A DNA stretch of 14,471 nt, from the NCBI GenBank assembly GCA_021850505.1, contig JAJZLW010000130.1:1-14471 (forward strand), read 5' to 3'. Below the pieces are notes generated by a model. That model was not told where the DNA came from. It ran no database searches and saw only the letters and a program-made list of their open reading frames with translations. Source of the stretch: Thermoplasmata archaeon. GTDB taxonomy: Archaea; Thermoplasmatota; Thermoplasmata; Thermoplasmatales; Thermoplasmataceae. Positions 13,911 through 14,471 of the stretch are shown in pieces (the first letter of the stretch is position 1; every line of letters starts with the position of its first letter). A program made the position numbers and the translations under genes.

Positions 13911-13937
13911 TTAAACCAGTATGAGCCATGGTTAAAA

Positions 13938-13948
13938 CATATATTAAG
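13938..13948 (-). promoter_or_regulatory. TATA-like box of the SPFH operon
   Basis: The minus strand reads CTTAATATATG, about 33 bases before ATG 13910. It appears to be the single promoter for all three genes, in a 122-base spacer shared with the divergent transporter gene. Confidence 0.5.
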
Positions 13949-14032
13949 ATTGATCACTCTGGAACAAAGATAACAAATTTAATTTACTATTCAAAGTATA
14001 GGTGTGCCTTGATGGTTTCGGGGAATGGATAG

Positions 14033-14471
14033 ATGGACTCTGTTATACTGGTTCTCATAGTGTTCATAGCATCAACAGCGCTGCTTCTGACCAATAGAAT
14101 CCGGTATGATCTGGTTGGAATCGGCACAGTTGTCGTTATCATTGCAGCAGGCCTTGTAACACCTACCCTGGCAATGGCCGAATTCGCATCACTGCCTGTG
14201 TTCCTTCTGGGCATGGTAATGGTTATAAGCAAGACTATTTCGGATTCGGGAGTGATGGAGAAGTTCGGTGAGATTCTTTCTAGGAGATTCAAGAACGAAT
14301 ACGTCATGCTCGCAATCCTTTTCCTGATAATCGGCCTTATGTCCGGTTTCATGAGCGATGTTGCCCTGACACTTATGATGATACCGATCGCCTATATCCT
14401 GTCTGAGAAACTGAAGAAGTCTCCGACAAAATATCTCATTCCATTCGCATTCATTGCAGTTCTTGGAGGCA
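14033..14471 (+). CDS. SLC13/ArsB-type ion transporter, N-terminal part
   Basis: The first 146 codons of a polytopic permease cut by the window end. Hydrophobic spans lie at about 2-20, 27-46, 53-68, 94-110, 112-124 and 134-146. Signs of the ion-transporter superfamily (SLC13/DASS, CitMHS, ArsB/NhaD) are LLTNRIRYDLVGIGTVVV near the start, KTISDSGVMEKFGEIL (67-82), and GLMSGFMSDVALTLMMIPIAY, in the place where relatives have the S-x-F-x-N-N-T/A substrate-and-sodium hairpin. The next segment, PTKYLIPFAFIAVLGG, matches the family's SPSKLLIPLSFAAILGG-like segment. Here the hairpin reads G-F-M-S-D-V instead of xFMNNT, so substrate is not predictable; carboxylate, sulfate, arsenite or proton/sodium exchange are all possible. 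ATG 14033 is the first in-frame start after a TAG at 14030-14032. It is divergent from the SPFH operon. Confidence 0.85.
   Translation, partial: MDSVILVLIVFIASTALLLTNRIRYDLVGIGTVVVIIAAGLVTPTLAMAEFASLPVFLLGMVMVISKTISDSGVMEKFGEILSRRFKNEYVMLAILFLIIGLMSGFMSDVALTLMMIPIAYILSEKLKKSPTKYLIPFAFIAVLGG

Noticed and set aside
13987..14352. 121-residue open frame on the minus strand
   Set aside because: It is antisense to the transporter gene, which has clear membrane helices and family motifs; no promoter is apparent.
1..14471. CRISPR array, rRNA or integrated phage/plasmid
   Set aside because: No regularly spaced direct repeats, rRNA-like conserved stretches, integrase or phage structural genes were seen on either strand.

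Overview
The window looks like chromosomal DNA from an acidophilic, peptide-degrading archaeon, most likely a member of the Thermoplasmatales. This is inferred from several things: moderate-to-low GC, heavy use of AGA/AGG (Arg) and ATA (Ile) codons, and many start codons lying about 25 bases downstream of an A/T-rich TATA-like box with no leader. The gene content also fits (a KDG-aldolase-like DHDPS-family protein, an archaeal branched-chain aminotransferase, a cytosolic M13 peptidase). I could not run a database search, so the lineage is an inference.

Left part (1-4334). An ArsR-type regulator with a long C-terminal domain (minus strand) is divergent from a DUF6058-like protein. Then comes the decayed 3' half of an IS4/IS1634-type transposase, broken by an in-frame TAG. 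Next is a small two-helix membrane protein with a TPR-like tail, followed by a degenerate duplicate of that tail that I recognised only by translating the gap, and a five-helix membrane protein of unknown role. This is the least ordered, accessory-like part.

Middle part (4498-9045). A class I pyruvate-dependent aldolase and a conserved-looking hypothetical protein lie on the minus strand. The branched-chain aminotransferase gene (ilvE) is on the plus strand, preceded by a perfect 19-base palindrome upstream of a weak TATA box. It overlaps a 314-residue unknown protein by ATGA and is followed by a DnaJ-type zinc-finger membrane protein, a 77-residue two-helix membrane protein and a 44-codon single-helix ORF.

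Right part (9125-14471). An intracellular neprilysin-type (M13) zinc peptidase converges on a compact three-gene minus-strand operon. The operon encodes a charged helical protein, then an SPFH/Band-7 protein ending in three tandem zinc ribbons, then a double-zinc-ribbon protein with a glycine/methionine-rich centre. By parts and order it resembles bacterial PspA/YdjG/YdjI-type membrane-stress modules, and it is the best candidate here for an under-described system. The window ends inside the first half of a divergent SLC13/ArsB-type ion transporter gene.

No tRNA, rRNA or CRISPR array was seen.
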